Assembly: GCF_008831285.2 (NCBI RefSeq)
Contig: NC_045143.1
Coordinates: 20,542,854 to 20,606,853, forward strand
Direction of reading: 5' to 3'
DNA length: 64,000 nucleotides
Origin: Nymphaea colorata
Taxonomy: Eukaryota > Streptophyta > Magnoliopsida > Nymphaeales > Nymphaeaceae
The position numbers and the translations under genes were made by a program. Positions 43,477 through 57,016 of this stretch are shown here, piece after piece. Within the stretch, counting starts at the first letter, position 1. Each line of letters opens with the position of its first letter. The notes beneath the pieces are model-generated. The model saw nothing but the letters and a program-made list of their open reading frames with translations, did not search any database and was not told the origin of the DNA.

Positions 43477-46400
43477 AAACAAAACAAAGTGAAGATACCG
43501 ATGTAGAAGAAGTAGCAGCAAATATAGATGACTATAAAACTCTAGTATACACATGCATCCTTATATACCTGGGTATAGCCATGACATGTGCAACTAACGT
43601 ATCTGCATTTAAATAGAATCACAAGCTCAATGAAGAGAACACAGACAGTTAACAATCAAACTGCAACTACTTTAACTAAGACTCAAACAAGCATGGCATT
43701 TTGAACCACGAGCACTACCCTCAACCACGTCCCCACTATACTAAACTGCTGCAAAGAAGGCAACAAGAAGAAAATTCAATTTAAAACCAAACTTTCACGC
43801 ATCTCGAACTAGATCAAAACATCAAGAAAATTCAATTTAAAATGTGTTCTTCACAAAAAAAAAAACATAAATCTCATAAGGACAACCAAATGGATCCATG
43901 TTGGACTTAGAGAAACTCGATTGGCTGTACAGAAAATGATGAAGGACATGCACATGGGAGATTCAAGCTCGCTCCCTCTCTCCCATACCCTCCACACCCC
44001 TCTCCTTTAGCACCCACCTAGCCAAGCTGAATCCCTACCAAGTCCCTAAGCACCCATGCACGTTATGCCTCCCTCCTTATTCTCACCCTAGAGGTCGCAC
44101 CACATCCCTATCCTCGGACTCACCAAGGACTCCAAGGAAGAGTGACACCTCAAGTTCCTTAAGCAAGGACCTAGTGGCTCGGCAGCCGACTCCTTTCCCA
44201 TAGACATGAAAAGGCTTGAGCCCTAACTCTACAGGAGACCCAAGTGAGCAAGGGCTCGAACAAAATAAGGCAATCAAAAACCTTACTAGATAATTTTCCT
44301 AGCAATAACACACAAATACATGCAAAATCACAATTCTCCCCACTAAACAAAAAGTCTAAAACTGTGTAGGTTGGAGTATTGGCTTTGATATGGATAGAGA
44401 ACCCTAAATAAATAATAATAATAATAACTAGAAAATTTGTAAAAAGTAAAATTGAAAAATCCGTTTCCTAAATAGAATTCAAGAAACAAGAAATAGAGCT
44501 CAGTTTACCAAATTTTTGTTTGTGAGAAATAGAAACAGTGAAAAGTTTAACAACAATATATCAAACTACTCAAAGTTCAAAAAAAATTTGAAATTTTGTC
44601 GGCTCATTTTCACACAAGAAACTTCAAACCAACAATCAAACCCAAATTCAACTTCATCCCAGATCAGAACGTCATAAGTCTTCTGACTCTAGAATGATTT
44701 TTGTAGTTTTTACAGGTTTGCTAATCATGGTTAGACCTGTCTTTGTAAAGAGTTGATACCAAAACTAAATGTTGTATTGACTCAACACGAAACAGATGAC
44801 CTTCAAAAATACTGAATGCTTATGATATAAGGAATGTCAACGACCGAAGACAAATAACGAAAAAACAAATCGATGACTAATATATGTTTGCAAAATCATT
44901 CAACTAACTAACTAGGTTCGACCCATTCAGAAAGGCTTGACTAATGAAGAGAAACAAACACACAAAGTAAATACCAAGGCATAACAGCTCCAACATTCAT
45001 ATACATTCTAAAATATAAATCGGTGTAACCATGCCATGCGCAACTAACATACATATTCAAAATCACAAGCTCAATGAAGAAAACACGACACTTAACAATC
45101 AGACACCAACCACTCTAACTAAGATTCAAACAAGCATGAAAATCAAAAAACTACCCACGTCCCCACTGGTTTAGACTACAAATAAAATATGCACCTAAAG
45201 AAGGCCAGTCAAGCACCACAAGAAGAAAGTCCGAACAATTGACCTTCAACAATAGTCTCACATGATGAGGACTCTAGTTAACTGACACACTACATGAAAC
45301 TAACTCTAAACTGAGCACGGCCATAGGCTGGAATCACATGGAACATAAAAAAAGATACAAACTGAACCTAGGTCTCAAAGTCTAAAGACTCTAAACCTGT
45401 TTGGCACTCACCAATGAGACCTGACCTTACACGATTCCAAATGGAACCAAGTCCCAACCCGTAAAGAGAAAGTTCAATGGAGGACCCAGCAGTGTGGTGG
45501 ACAGTGTGCTCGATGATGCTTGAAGATGGAACACCTTCTCTTACTCTCACTTTTGACACTTGAAAATTCTTTACGCCAGCTAAGAAGAGCAAACAAGAAG
45601 GAGGGATAAATAGAAGGAAATCTACCACATGCTGGAGATGGGGGGTTGTTAAGATGAATGGTTAGATGGCTATGTGCCAGAAACACCACAGGGCCTTCTC
45701 AAGCATATCCAACATTTTAAAACAACTAAACGTAGCAAGACTACAAGAATGTAGTTAGCTAGTATAAGATTATGTAAATGAAAAAAATCAAATCAAATAA
45801 AATCAAGAATCACATTTCAAAAAAACTACTACCTAAACAGCGATGAGAAATAGGACCCATGAGTGAGGAGAGGGGATTAAGTGTGATGCCCATCCAATTT
45901 GTGTCCATAAGGGAAACCAAATAAAATCACGTGCTTACCCATGTTCTCTCTTAGTTTCCTTATTGCTCATCCACATCATCCCAACTTATCCAACATATGT
46001 CTACCTAGAAACCAAACTCAACTAAACTAAGAATCAAAATCAACTAAAATCAAACTAAACTAAGAATCAAAATCAACTAAAATCAAACTAAGACTCATGC
46101 AATTGACGACGCTTTAAAAATTTCACCAAGACGCCCTAGGGACTAATACCTCTACACAACAAGTTAAGACATAAAGATAGCTCAACTTGCAATGAGATAA
46201 ACAGGCATATATATATATATATATATCATACATGTACATACATAATATATTAAATAATATGTGTCATATAATATAGTATAATTATATATAATATATGTCA
46301 TATGCATATTATATATATGTAATATAACATATATATCATACATACATATTATAATGTACACTGTATACATGTACATGTGTAATAGCTAACTAAAGGATCT

Positions 46401-49400
46401 ATTCAACTAATCTGACACTAATGTGATACAAGAGAAACTGAGCATCAAAAAGTGAGGCGAGGCGTTAATCTTCTCATGAGGCGAGGCGAGACGAGGCGTT
46501 AATTGAAGCGTAAGCTTCAAGGACAAATTTGTGAATTATATAATATTTATAAAAATAACAACAAAACTGAAAAAAATGACTACAATACTAAGCAAATAAT
46601 TAAAGAACATTACATGCAAACAACAATAATTTGTAAATTCAAACAAATACAATGTCATATAATTAGCACATAGTGTAACAAATATTAACAACAAACACAT
46701 AATGTAACAAATATTAACACTATATGACAAATTTGAATTATTAACAAGTGACAACAATAACATATTAACAAGCAACAACATATTTATAAAAAACAGCATA
46801 AACTAAGACATGTAAAAAATTTGAATGAAAATATAATAAGTTAAAGATGCATTAGATGCACAAGATGATGGCAACGGTGGGTAGATTGTCTACTTACGGT
46901 TCAATATTTTAATCTTTATCTGTAAGACACAAATTTGGATGGTCACCGACTCACCAACACGATCAACCTATGCAGTTAAGCAAAGCAAATCTGATTTAGG
47001 ATAAAATAGACCACCCAACATCACTTATAATAGTGTTGTAGTCTTTTGCTGCTCAACGCCACTTGCAACAAATGGCAACATTGGGCATGAGGACCACCAT
47101 CCATGAACACGTCCAACTTCTAATGATGGCAAATGATGACAAATGGCAAAAAAAAAAGGATATGACTGCAAAGCGTCGGCCCCGAAGCTCCCTTCGGCCT
47201 CCCCCTTTCTCTCTCCCACCACGAAAGAAAGAAGGCATGAACAGCCGAAACTCCCCTCCGCCTCCCCCTCTCTCTCTCTCGGCCACGAAAGAAAGAAGGC
47301 ATGAAGAGCCGAGCAGTATCAGACACCTTACCTCGAAAGGGCAGAGAAAATAGCTGATGGATTTTTGACGTTGGAGATGGCTCAAGGCGTTTTTTAAAAA
47401 AAACGTCTTGAGTCGTGTTTTTTCTCCATGAAGCGTACGCTTCTTATAACATTGTTGAGCATCATGCTCGTCTAAAACCATGAAGGACCTGAGGACATAA
47501 AACCCAAAACTCATGCAACTTCGATGAATAGAACCTTTCAAAAATGTCACAGTTCAAAATGGAATACAAAATTGATTGGTCCTTTTGAAAAGAGATAAGA
47601 GGTGTTCCATGACAGACTCAACCCTAAGTCAGGGTTATGTTAAAGACACTCTGTAAAGATGGAATAATGGGTCAGGCTTAATCACTTATCCCAAATGATA
47701 TGCATCTCTTGAGACAAAGAAATGAAATTCGTCACACTCAACATGAGTTACTGGGTTCGAGGAGTTTCATCTATTCCAGGAATGGACTAATGGTTTGGTA
47801 ATGGAATGGCCAACATCTTTCAAGGCCAAAGGGAATTGGGAATGAAATGACAAACATATTTCAAGACCAAAGGAGACTGGTTAGTTCCTCCTATGACTAG
47901 AGATGTCAAGTTTTTAGTTTGAAATAGTTCAAAAATGATCAATTTAACTAATAAGCATGAGTGCTCGTGTTGTGCAAATAATATAGCCTTCATTTACACA
48001 TAGCACCTACCGTACAAACATTAGGATTCATTTCGCGTCAATGTCGTCAAATCTCTAGAAGGGACGCCTTTCAATTTCCAAAATATGAACATAAAGGAAT
48101 CATCCTCAGCATCTTAGGTAATAAAAAATAGGAGAAGGTATTGACCCTAGGACCGCACATCTACCAAAGATTTTCACATTTAATTCCTGCGAGTTCAGCC
48201 TTCATGCCTTTCATCTCTTGGCAACACCTTTTGCTTTTTTTTCTTTTTTTTTTCTTTCTCTTGCATTCAGCTTTTGCCTTTAAATTGTTTTTTTTCTTGA
48301 TTTTTTTTTTAGGCCGACCTTCACCTTTGAGGGAATACCTCACCACCCCAAAGGCTACTACGAAGCTCCACCGCTTTGGTGGTTATGTGTAGCTTTGTCG
48401 CGTATCCAACCCGCTTCACCTTGTGGGTTTTCGACGAGCCAAAGGTTCATAAGTCGTTATCTTCGCGGTATAGACATAAATCACCTATATGCCTACCCGG
48501 TACTCTTGATTACTGACCCAGAGAAATGACTACACAAGCCCCGAGACAATCTCTCAACTCTCATTTTGCTACCTACCAAGATCTTACAAAGCATTTTGGC
48601 TTCTCTCTCAAGATATCTTCCTGCTAAATCCTTGCAAATGCTTGATTACCAGAGTCAATAGCATTTCCTAGTCTCGACTTCCTCAACTTCATAGGACCTT
48701 TCCTTAGTGCTCATATTCAAGATCTTTTCAATTTTCCTCCTCCACTGTTTGGCAACAAAAATTTGAAAATTTATCCTTCTGCTCACGGAGGTACTAAGAA
48801 TAAAGAAAAGCCACATCATTGAGTGAGAAGACACTTTTAAAATGTTTTTAAGCAAAACTGAAAATTATCACTTTTACAAAAATTCTTAACATCAAATGGT
48901 ATATCACCAAGAGGAAGGAATTCTACTTTAAAGAAGAGGATGAACGCAAAATAGCATAGGTTGGTTGGGTAGAAAGATGAACTTCACCAACTCTCCTAGG
49001 GGCTTCTATACGAAAGGCATTTTCCATGAATGTTTGAGTCCTCAACTGATTGAAAGTTTTACAAATGGTTTAGGTTAAGCTCTTATCTTTCCCCAAATGA
49101 AGCCCGGGATAAACCAATCCTATGTGATGGGTTTTGCAAAATCATCAAGTGCATGATAATGACAACTACAGGATTTGACTCTGTTAGACTCTAAATGTAC
49201 TACTATCCAAAGTCTTGTCCCCTGGTTACATAAGGACTTTGCAAAATATGTTCTTGACCACAAACTAATAAAGCATTAGCAAAAAACATCCACACACAAT
49301 GTCGTCATACATGGAGGTGTCATGGACTTGACTTTATTTATGTCATCTACTTACTCCTTACCATGACTTTATGCTGCCCTTCCTTTGCATGATATCTTGA

Positions 49401-49642
49401 CTTGATTCCTGTTTGAGATATCTATGAAACCCCTGAACCAAGCTACACCACTTAGAGAACTGATTTTCATTCGTTGACTACAAATGATAACCCTAGAGTT
49501 TAGCTTCTACCCTGTGAAACATGACCAAGCGACGAGGCGAATCTCAAAACTCTTGAATCCATGTCACAGAAAAAAATTATTAAGCTAACAACTGAGGAAA
49601 CTGTTTCGCCTGAAACAAACATAGACTTCCAAAATTTCCTAT
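43477..49642. other. Repeat-rich spacer between the duplicated blocks
   Basis: No gene is supported. Visible items: a diverged direct repeat (about 43,555-43,760 and 44,990-45,190, sharing AATCACAAGCTCAATGAAGA); a C-rich patch at 43,970-44,130; tandem AATCAACTAAAATCAAACTA units at 46,030-46,090; (TA)n at about 46,206-46,380; GAGGCGAGGCG words at 46,453-46,500; and a roughly 65 bp tandem repeat at 47,190-47,315 around CACGAAAGAAAGAAGGCATGA. At 48,140-48,560 lies a transcribed-looking stretch with T-rich runs. The many short open frames have no motif. Confidence 0.6.
46440..47445. mobile_element. Possible non-autonomous DNA transposon
   Basis: Near the left limit lie repeated GAGGCGAGGCG words and GAAGCGTAAGCTTCAAGGA (about 46,504-46,523). 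Near the right limit lies the inverted relative GAAGCGTACGCTTCATGGA (read on the minus strand, about 47,420-47,440), next to an AAGGCGTTTT...AACGTCTT palindrome. The interior is very AT-rich. No target-site duplication was found, so both the limits and the nature are tentative. Confidence 0.35.
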
Positions 49643-52600
49643 CCACAGCAACAACATACAACACTAACGTTCCTGACGAGCATGACAACACTTAATTGAA
49701 ATGAAGGCACCATACTTTATAAACACAAAAATCCCTGAAGAGACCTCCAGTCCATGTTAGTTGATGAAATCAGAACTACATGCAACCGATCTACCTGATG
49801 CCTACAACTGAAACCCGGCCAAATTGTGGCACTAAGAACCTCCCAATACATGACCTAAACCCGAAGTCAAGAGAAGCAGCAAAACAAGGTACTCGATCAG
49901 CAATCACGAAGTGGATTGGGGAAAATAACTGCAGATACTATGATATAAGTCTTCCCCATGCAGTCGATCATTCCAAATTAGGCGTCCTTTTCATCGACCT
50001 ATTATTCCATGTCGATGGCACTGTATTCACTTATAGCTTATAAATTAGCCTCAATCTATTGTACCAGAGATCATGAAAATAAGAACAAACCTAGAGTATC
50101 TCTATCTGATCCAGGAAGTCTACAGTTTGATCCGCATGTTCCCCATGCTGTCAAAGATGCACCTAGAACACCTACGCACATGCTGGTCATCTAGGCTAAC
50201 TATTTCTAAGCAACCAGCGCTTTAAAACGCTTTGATTATCATGATAATGAATCACTTATGCAGTTCTGCAATTGGAACTGAGGTGCCTAGTGGATATCTT
50301 CATGAGTCGCCATGATGGAACAAAATGACCATTTTAGAACTTCAAACAATGTCATTTTTTGAAAGTCTTGCAATATCTGTGACACTGGAAAGAATCAACA
50401 AAAGCACTCATGGCTTGAATTTTCCTGGTATATGTACATGCACAAACAGATGGAACAGAAACAAGCCATCTGCTCCGATATGTGGAGAAATAAATCTACA
50501 TACACATGCAAGTGCAGGTGCAGATGCAGATGCATGTATATAAGCCTCCGGAAACATAGAGAAGCACAGAAGACTGACCTCCATAGTTAGGAAATACTAG
50601 GTCAACAAATAGGTCAGACTTGCAATATCTTGAGCAGAAAATGATTATTTGAAAGCAAATCAAAACATGTGAAAGCCATGTAAGCCACACAATTAAGGCA
50701 AGTACAACAATACTTTAATCCGTTCAACATAGCATGGGGCAAGCCTCAAGTACCTGGATTTACAATCATAAAAGAATGCTGGAAAGTAGCAGCAAAATAT
50801 ATTTTAACGCTTATCTCGCAACATGTACTGTGCATGGTCTACCATCAAGAGGACGATGATTGACGACCAACAGCATAGTTACTTGTTTTAATGATTCCAA
50901 ACCACAAAAACCCAATAAATGACCATTATGAACAACCAACCTTCCTTCAGACATAATAGATGAAAGGCGTGCAATTGACACAGTAAGAATCTTCAGAATT
51001 TTTTGAAGCCTGTAGTGTTTAACTGGAATTGTCACAGAATTTAGAATCTATTCATAAAAAGTATAAACATGTAATGAACACACATAGTTTACATATACAA
51101 AGTAAAACGACATGCACATTCTTAGAACAATTTAAGCATGTTAACAATCAGTAAAGCAACTTCATTTGCAGAAGGAAAAAGTACTACATCCAGTTATCAC
51201 ATAGGAGCTGAAAAGCAACTTTACATATATAGATTTAACAAACTATTTAGCACAAAAATTCAAGAAATAAGCCACTTTAGGAAAAGAAACATAAGCAGAA
51301 CATAGTATGACGAAACATCTATTCGTTGTGGTATAATAAAACTAATTAAATAATCTAATAGCCGCTAGCAACAGGGAAGCACCAGTATATCCTGATGCCA
51401 GGGCAAGTTCATAACAGCTAAAGGAAAAGTAATATCCCTACAAGAGATAATCTTTTATTCAAGATTCAAAAGAGACCTCATTTGGAACCCTGAACCACAA
51501 CTACAGATGTCTCCAAATTCACCTCTGATTTTTTATAATGTGCTTAGGAGGCAATTGATGGTTCTAGAGTCGTACCTTATGCTGGGAATTTGACTACAAT
51601 ATCCTGCCCCAATTTAATGTCAGGCATTCAAACAAGGTGTTGCATGTGCCAATCATCTGTGTTTCCCATTCAGGAACGCCAGCCCAGAAGTTGACACCCC
51701 CTCCAGTTCATGGTCCTCCTTCAGTTCTTCGGGTTAGATTTCCCTCAATTGTATTATTCACGATTATGATAAGTTCTGAACCAACCAAAAATAAATAACC
51801 ACCTCGAAAAGTTTTATTCTTACATGTTCAGATGCATCTGTCAACTTAGATTATGGCAAATTCTGATACCAAAACAGAAGGAACATAATTATTGACATTT
51901 ATTGTATTGATTGCTTGCAATGGCATTGAGTGGATGATGTAAGAAATGCTTAGACAAACCTGAAACCAGCATAGCAACCATTTAGAAACATTGGAAAGCA
52001 TATTTGCTTTATACAACTGAATTTGCTCAAGCACTTCACGTTCTAGTTATCTGTCATTTAAAAACAGAAAAATATGTCATGTGCAATATGGACTTACCTA
52101 CTTCTGGCAATCTACTTCCAGAAAACTCGAGGGAAACAAGTCCACGGACTAGGGCGCACCACCCAAGTGAAATAAAATGATCTACTTTCCTTGTGATAAT
52201 CCCCACAAGATAATTTGCAAAAGCAAGGAAAAGCTCATCGTCTTCAAAAAGCCGCTGAACAATGCCCAACATTTGTTTGAACCTTTTTGAACCCTTCAGC
52301 TTGACTGCCTGTGATGACACAATGCTTTAGACCATAACGAATTACCACAAAGAAAACAATTAAAGTCAGAGTAAATTAGTGGCCTTCTAGAATATATGTT
52401 TCAAAATCAAAGACATCATTGAACCTAATGAATAAATATGAAAACTATTTAGTAATGATATGCTGACTGTCAATGCACATAGAAACAGTTCACAAATATA
52501 AAAAAGACCATAAACCATGTAGATCCAAAAGCCAGCAAATTACACCGTCTCCTAGAACACGAACTAGAAATGCTTGTGAAACTACACTCATTCTTCAACA

Positions 52601-53311
52601 CAGTGAGTAATCCATCTTGCTGTTTACGAAGCAGTAATCTTCATCTTTAGAGCCATTCTTCAAATGACCAATAAATCATGTTGGTCAAAGTTAAACTGTT
52701 TACATAGCTTAGAGGCTACAAGCATAGAGTCACAAGAAATCTCTTCTTTGGTCCCGTGAGTGCTACTTGAGCCTATTGCTGAAAAATTTTATGAAGACAA
52801 TTACCGAACACCAAACTTAATCAACCATCCATGACATAATATCATGTCAACCAAGCAAAAGGAAGACAATGGCATGTCAACAATGTTTCTTCTTCCTCAC
52901 TTGAGTTGTCTGAACAAATTCTTATTTAATGATCTCAAGCTGCAAATAACTTGGCATTTGGCAGTTACAATGACCAAGGAGGAGGGGCATTTCCAACCAA
53001 TGAGGGTAATATTTAGAACAATAGTCAGGACATGCTTCTAATATAAGAATAGTTTGTTTATATTTTTATATCATATTTGAATGCAAAATATTTCTAAGAA
53101 AGTAAAAATTGTTTCAGAACCTACCTAATTAAAATGCATTCCAGAACTCGAATGGAATTCACGACCATATTAACTTGCTGTAATGTTAGTATAATGTATA
53201 ACATGCTATGGATACACAAAATGTATTACAATGACAAAATACTGTTGTTTGCTAGTGATAGTCACAAATGGAGGGGATACCTGAAAATATTGCATTCTCA
53301 ATGACAAAAAA
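49643..53311. repeat. Segmental duplication, copy 2 (partner 36,778-42,201)
   Basis: Compact form of the block: no solo LTR, one exon-3 copy, no 560 bp unit. It lies directly downstream (minus strand) of exons 1 and 2 of the ARM-like gene and keeps functional-looking splice sites. It is therefore the better candidate for the original. Confidence 0.93.
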
Positions 53312-55077
53312 ATAAAATTTTTTTAGCTGGAAAAATATCAGGTAGATTCACGATATTGTCAAATTCATTGTTCAAAAACTCACTTAGACAATGCGTTGAC
53401 TCAGCTGGACACATTGATATATTGATGACCGACACTCAATCATGTTGAAATCTACAACTGTAAAGTAGCTAAATGATCTGGTTCTTTGTTATTACATGAG
53501 TACATATAACTTAGTTATGGCTTTACTTGATATTAATTTGATTTATTTTGAAATTAAACAGATAATCAGGTCATTCTACAACCTTTTCATATTTCGTTGA
53601 CAAGTTATCTATTGTTTTTCAAAAACAATCTACCCAGCATCAAACTTACTTTTTTTAAACTAAAAAATAGCCTTTCAATGTTTCATTTTTAACTTATAAT
53701 CCTCATTTGTTTGCTTTAAACTACTTAGAAACTGCAGCAGGGGAGGCATATATGGGCTGGTGCGGGAAATTGCTCACATCAGACCACAAAAAATTGCTTT
53801 CCTACATTAATACCTCATGGCCATTTTATTATTTACATACTGGTTTCCCCTTCAAATTTGATGTATTAGTTGCCGCTCAGCCAGAAATTCTAGCTCCGGC
53901 AATGAAAAACTGCCTTATGAACGTTGAAATCTCTAATACTTTTTCATTTGACGGATTCTTCAATTGTACTTTAATATTTTATTTCTTGAAGGCTTGTTTT
54001 TCTCATAAGATTGTGTGCAGAACTGTTCCTGAAAGTTCATTTATGGCTTGAATCTTCTCTCTCTTTTTTTTTGGCATTTTAATGTACATTTAAGATTGTT
54101 TTTAAGCTATTTTCTGTTTGAAGCCTTGAGTTTTTCAAACTTCCTACAAATTGAGAAGAAGTTTTAGCACTAAACTTCATGGTTCCCTCCCTTTTGGGTT
54201 TGGAGGAGGTGAACCACTAGTTAGTACGAAAACTCGGGTTTCATATATTTCCCTCTTATTCTTTAGATATTTCTAATTTGTTGAAGTACTGAAGTTTTCC
54301 CGAGGACAACAAGAACCCGGGCTTAGTCTGTGTCTCGTTGAAGGGCTATCCCCATCAGAAGAAGATATGGGTTTCATCTGCCCATAGCCTCTCCTGCTTA
54401 AAAACTAAACCTGAAATTTCAGATGGTGCAAATGGTGCATAACAACATAATCAGGTACTTCACAGGATTGAAACAGTGATTCAACTCATATGTACCCTAT
54501 GACCATCCATGAAGATAACAATTCCTTTAACCAAAATGTGCCCTAAGCTTTCTTAGTCATGCAGGTCCACAAGATCACTTGCTTCAAAAAAGGCGATCAA
54601 ATATCGAAATTCTCTCCATCCAATGACGCGAGAGAGAGAGAGAGAGAGAGAGCACAGGATTTCGATGATCGGAACAAGAATGTGACGCGAGAGAGAGAGA
54701 GAGAGAGAGAGACGGCACACGCTTTCGATGATCGGAACAAGAATGTGATCCATGGGCTCGCTCCTGCCAACACAATCCTTCACGTACTTGTGCAGAAAGA
54801 GAAGTGCGTCATCCAAAGGACCTGGGGAAGCCGAAGCACATAATCGTCGTTATACACAGACGTCGCACGCGCAATTAGATATAGAGAGAAGGGGTGGAGG
54901 CAAACCGTCCGTGGAAGGAAGAAGACCACTTCCAGACTTCCTCCCTGACTTCAAATCGGTGCGAGAGAGCACGGCGTCCAGCTCTCTCTGGCGAGAGCCA
55001 AGCAACGCATCCAACGAGCGACCAAGCAGCGATGTCGACACACTGTTCCAATCGGCCTCCCATATCTGGTCTTCCAT
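50941..55077 (-). CDS. ARM/HEAT-like plant protein, 5' exons (gene incomplete)
   Basis: Four exons join in frame. Exon 1 is 55,077-54,906 (57 codons + 1), donor GACG/GTTTGC. Exon 2 is 54,821-54,721, acceptor CCCCAG, donor AGC/GTGTGC. Exon 3 is 52,308-52,098, acceptor TCACAG, donor TAG/GTAAGT. Exon 4 is 51,022-50,941, acceptor TTCCAG, donor AAG/GTTGG. The 186-residue product starts MEDQIWEADWNSV and shows PLDDALLFLHKYVKD, HILVPIIES and LFEDDELFLAFANYLVGI. It ends with FISLGWCALVRGLVSLE and LKILTVSIARLSSIMSEG. Spacing and residues resemble the N-terminus of an uncharacterised plant ARM-repeat protein family (LGWC-LVRGL motif), recalled from memory. Later exons are not found, so the gene may be truncated by the duplications. 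Phases agreeing at all three joins support the model; the exon 2 donor is weak. Confidence 0.6.
53312..54552. other. Intron 2 / spacer with an unrecognised plus-strand frame
   Basis: If the ARM-like gene model is right this is part of intron 2. A plus-strand frame at 53,707-54,051 (114 aa) contains ETAAGEAYMGWCGKLL and PFKFDVLVAAQPEILAPAMK. The second half turns hydrophobic. Composition is protein-like but no family is recognised. It may be an exon captured from elsewhere or chance. Nothing else stands out. Confidence 0.3.
54624..54745. repeat. Tandem duplication of the exon 2 end with (GA)n tracts
   Basis: Two units, each GACGCG + (GA)n + TTTCGATGATCGGAACAAGAATGTG-type (given in pieces: TTTCGATGATCGGAA, CAAGAATGTG). 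On the minus strand this repeats the coding end HILVPIIE followed by a CT tract. It offers a second possible donor region for exon 2. The nest copy at 32,355 has only one unit. Confidence 0.85.
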
Positions 55078-55600
55078 TTATTGCTCGAGCATCCTCCAAG
55101 AACGACGAAACTTGTTTACGTTCGCCCCCGTGCACGGTTTCTTGGATATGGGGGTTTCAATGCAAAGGAGAAGGAATGCGAAGGTCCTGCGGAGACTTCA
55201 ATTGAATAATCGTCATTCGATTTTTTAGTCGGTGTTCCGTCGGCAGGTTTTCAGCAAGGCAGGGTCGGGAGGGGGACGGGTGGTGGGTCCTCCAAAACAC
55301 GTGTTGATACTGGGTCCTTGGGTCCTTAGGAGACCCGAGACCGTGACTACGCTAACTTTTTCCAACTCTTTTTCGACACAAATATAAATGACACTGTTGG
55401 GTGAGTGGGTTTTTCATCTTTCAAAGGCCACTCAACTTTTTTAATAAAAGGGTGCTTTACGGTGTTTCCTTTTTGTCATACTTGGTCTTGCACATTAAAT
55501 GTTTTTATTTTGCAATACAGATATTGATGCTAAAAAATTCAAAACAAAAACCGACTATTTATGCTTCTATCTCAACAAAAAATCAATGGCCTATTTTGCT
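54675..55600. repeat. Host segment also present in the nest (copy 2 of 32,355-33,287)
   Basis: 926 bp nearly identical to 32,355-33,287. Here it sits in natural context: exons 1 and 2 of the ARM-like gene with promoter side to the right. To the right of 55,600 the two copies diverge at once (TTCATCC here, copia reverse transcriptase there). Confidence 0.92.
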
Positions 55601-55689
55601 TTCATCCTAACCATTGGGCCAAGTTTCTTAAAAAATCAAGAATATAAATGACATTAACAAATAATGGCCCATAGCTTATAGAGTGAAGT

Positions 55690-56330
55690 GGGACACCCAA
55701 AGCAGGGCCACCTAGTTATGAGACAGCAGGGACTCAATACCACACCTATTATATCATCTTTCACAAATTTTAAACAAGTAAAAAAAGAATCAAATGTAGT
55801 TATCACTCATGGAACATCTTTGAATGTTAAAGGAGTTGAAAATTTTGAAGAAAAAATTGGAGAAAAACTAAAATTCCTTATACCAAAAGTTAGTTATGTT
55901 CGTAGACTTAATTTTAACTTACTTTTTGTATCTCAAATTTCATATCTTGGTTTTGATATAGTTTTCTCATCAAATAAATGTTTGGTGCAAGATCACCAAA
56001 GAGATATATAAAATTTGAGAAGGTTTTAAAAATGAAGATCTTTATTATATGAACAATTTATATATATCTAAAAAAAAATTTGTAACTACATCAAAAATGT
56101 AAACATCACTGTTTAGCAATAAAGATTAGGTCATAAAAACATTAGAAAATTATCTATGATGACTCATACCAATGATATTTTATTGAGAGCTATAAATGTA
56201 ATGATTGCATACATGAAAAAAAGAAATTTTACCTTTTGGACAAATATATTCTATGCCTTTTGAGCTTATTCATTTTGATATATGAGGGCCCTCCCCTATC
56301 ATGTCAAAATGAGAGTTATCTTCTATCGTG
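55690..56330 (+). pseudogene. Decayed copia protease-integrase fragment
   Basis: Plus strand: FNLLFVSQISYLGFDIVFSS then NKCLVQDH (55,910-56,000) is the protease-integrase linker. After many stops come LGHKNIRKLSMM-like and NFTFWTNIFYAF near 56,130-56,260, then a GP-type core start near 56,285. The order matches a copia polyprotein. AT-rich decay makes it much older than A-D. Limits are approximate. Confidence 0.65.
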
Positions 56331-56339
56331 GTGCTAACC

Positions 56340-56972
56340 ATAAATTTTCCAACATTGGAGCTCTTTAGCTTGGTGTTATACTTTTTTAAGAGAATTGGAG
56401 TTGTATTTTCATTATTCGCTATTCAAAAAAAGTAACTTTTACCTTGTAAACTCTAATTGGTCATCTTGCTTTACTTGATGACCAATTGCTCATTTTTTGT
56501 TCTTCTTTTTCTTCCTTTTATTTTTTTCTCTCTCTCTTTATCTCACTTCATATCTTTCTTTGATGGGTATTTTAGACTCTTGAAAACATAGTTTAACTTG
56601 TATATTTGCAATTTCATCTCCATCATCTGAACTTATTGGAATTGATTGCCTAGATGATTCCCAAACAGGTAGCCAACAGACTCTAATACACTAGGCCTTG
56701 ATAGGAATTATATGGATTATGGAGATCCAACAATAGATATTAAATTGAAGATGTAAAACTAAGCTATTTTTTCAGGAGTCAAAAGTACCCTTTAAAGGAG
56801 TAGAGAAAAAAGAAATAGAGAAATTAATGAGTTTCCTTAAATAAAACCTCTTGGGTCTTATGAGTGGTATTTAGGCTATTGAAAAAACAACTTTACTTTT
56901 GTATTTATAATTTAATATCCCCCATATGATCTCCTTAGATTTGATGGCCTAGATTGTTCTCGTAAAGTCTGG

Positions 56973-57016
<44 letters not shown>

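Noticed and set aside
46182-46799. Open frames of Tyr/Ile/Met-rich residues on the minus strand
   Set aside because: Translation of (TA)n and AT-rich DNA, not a protein.
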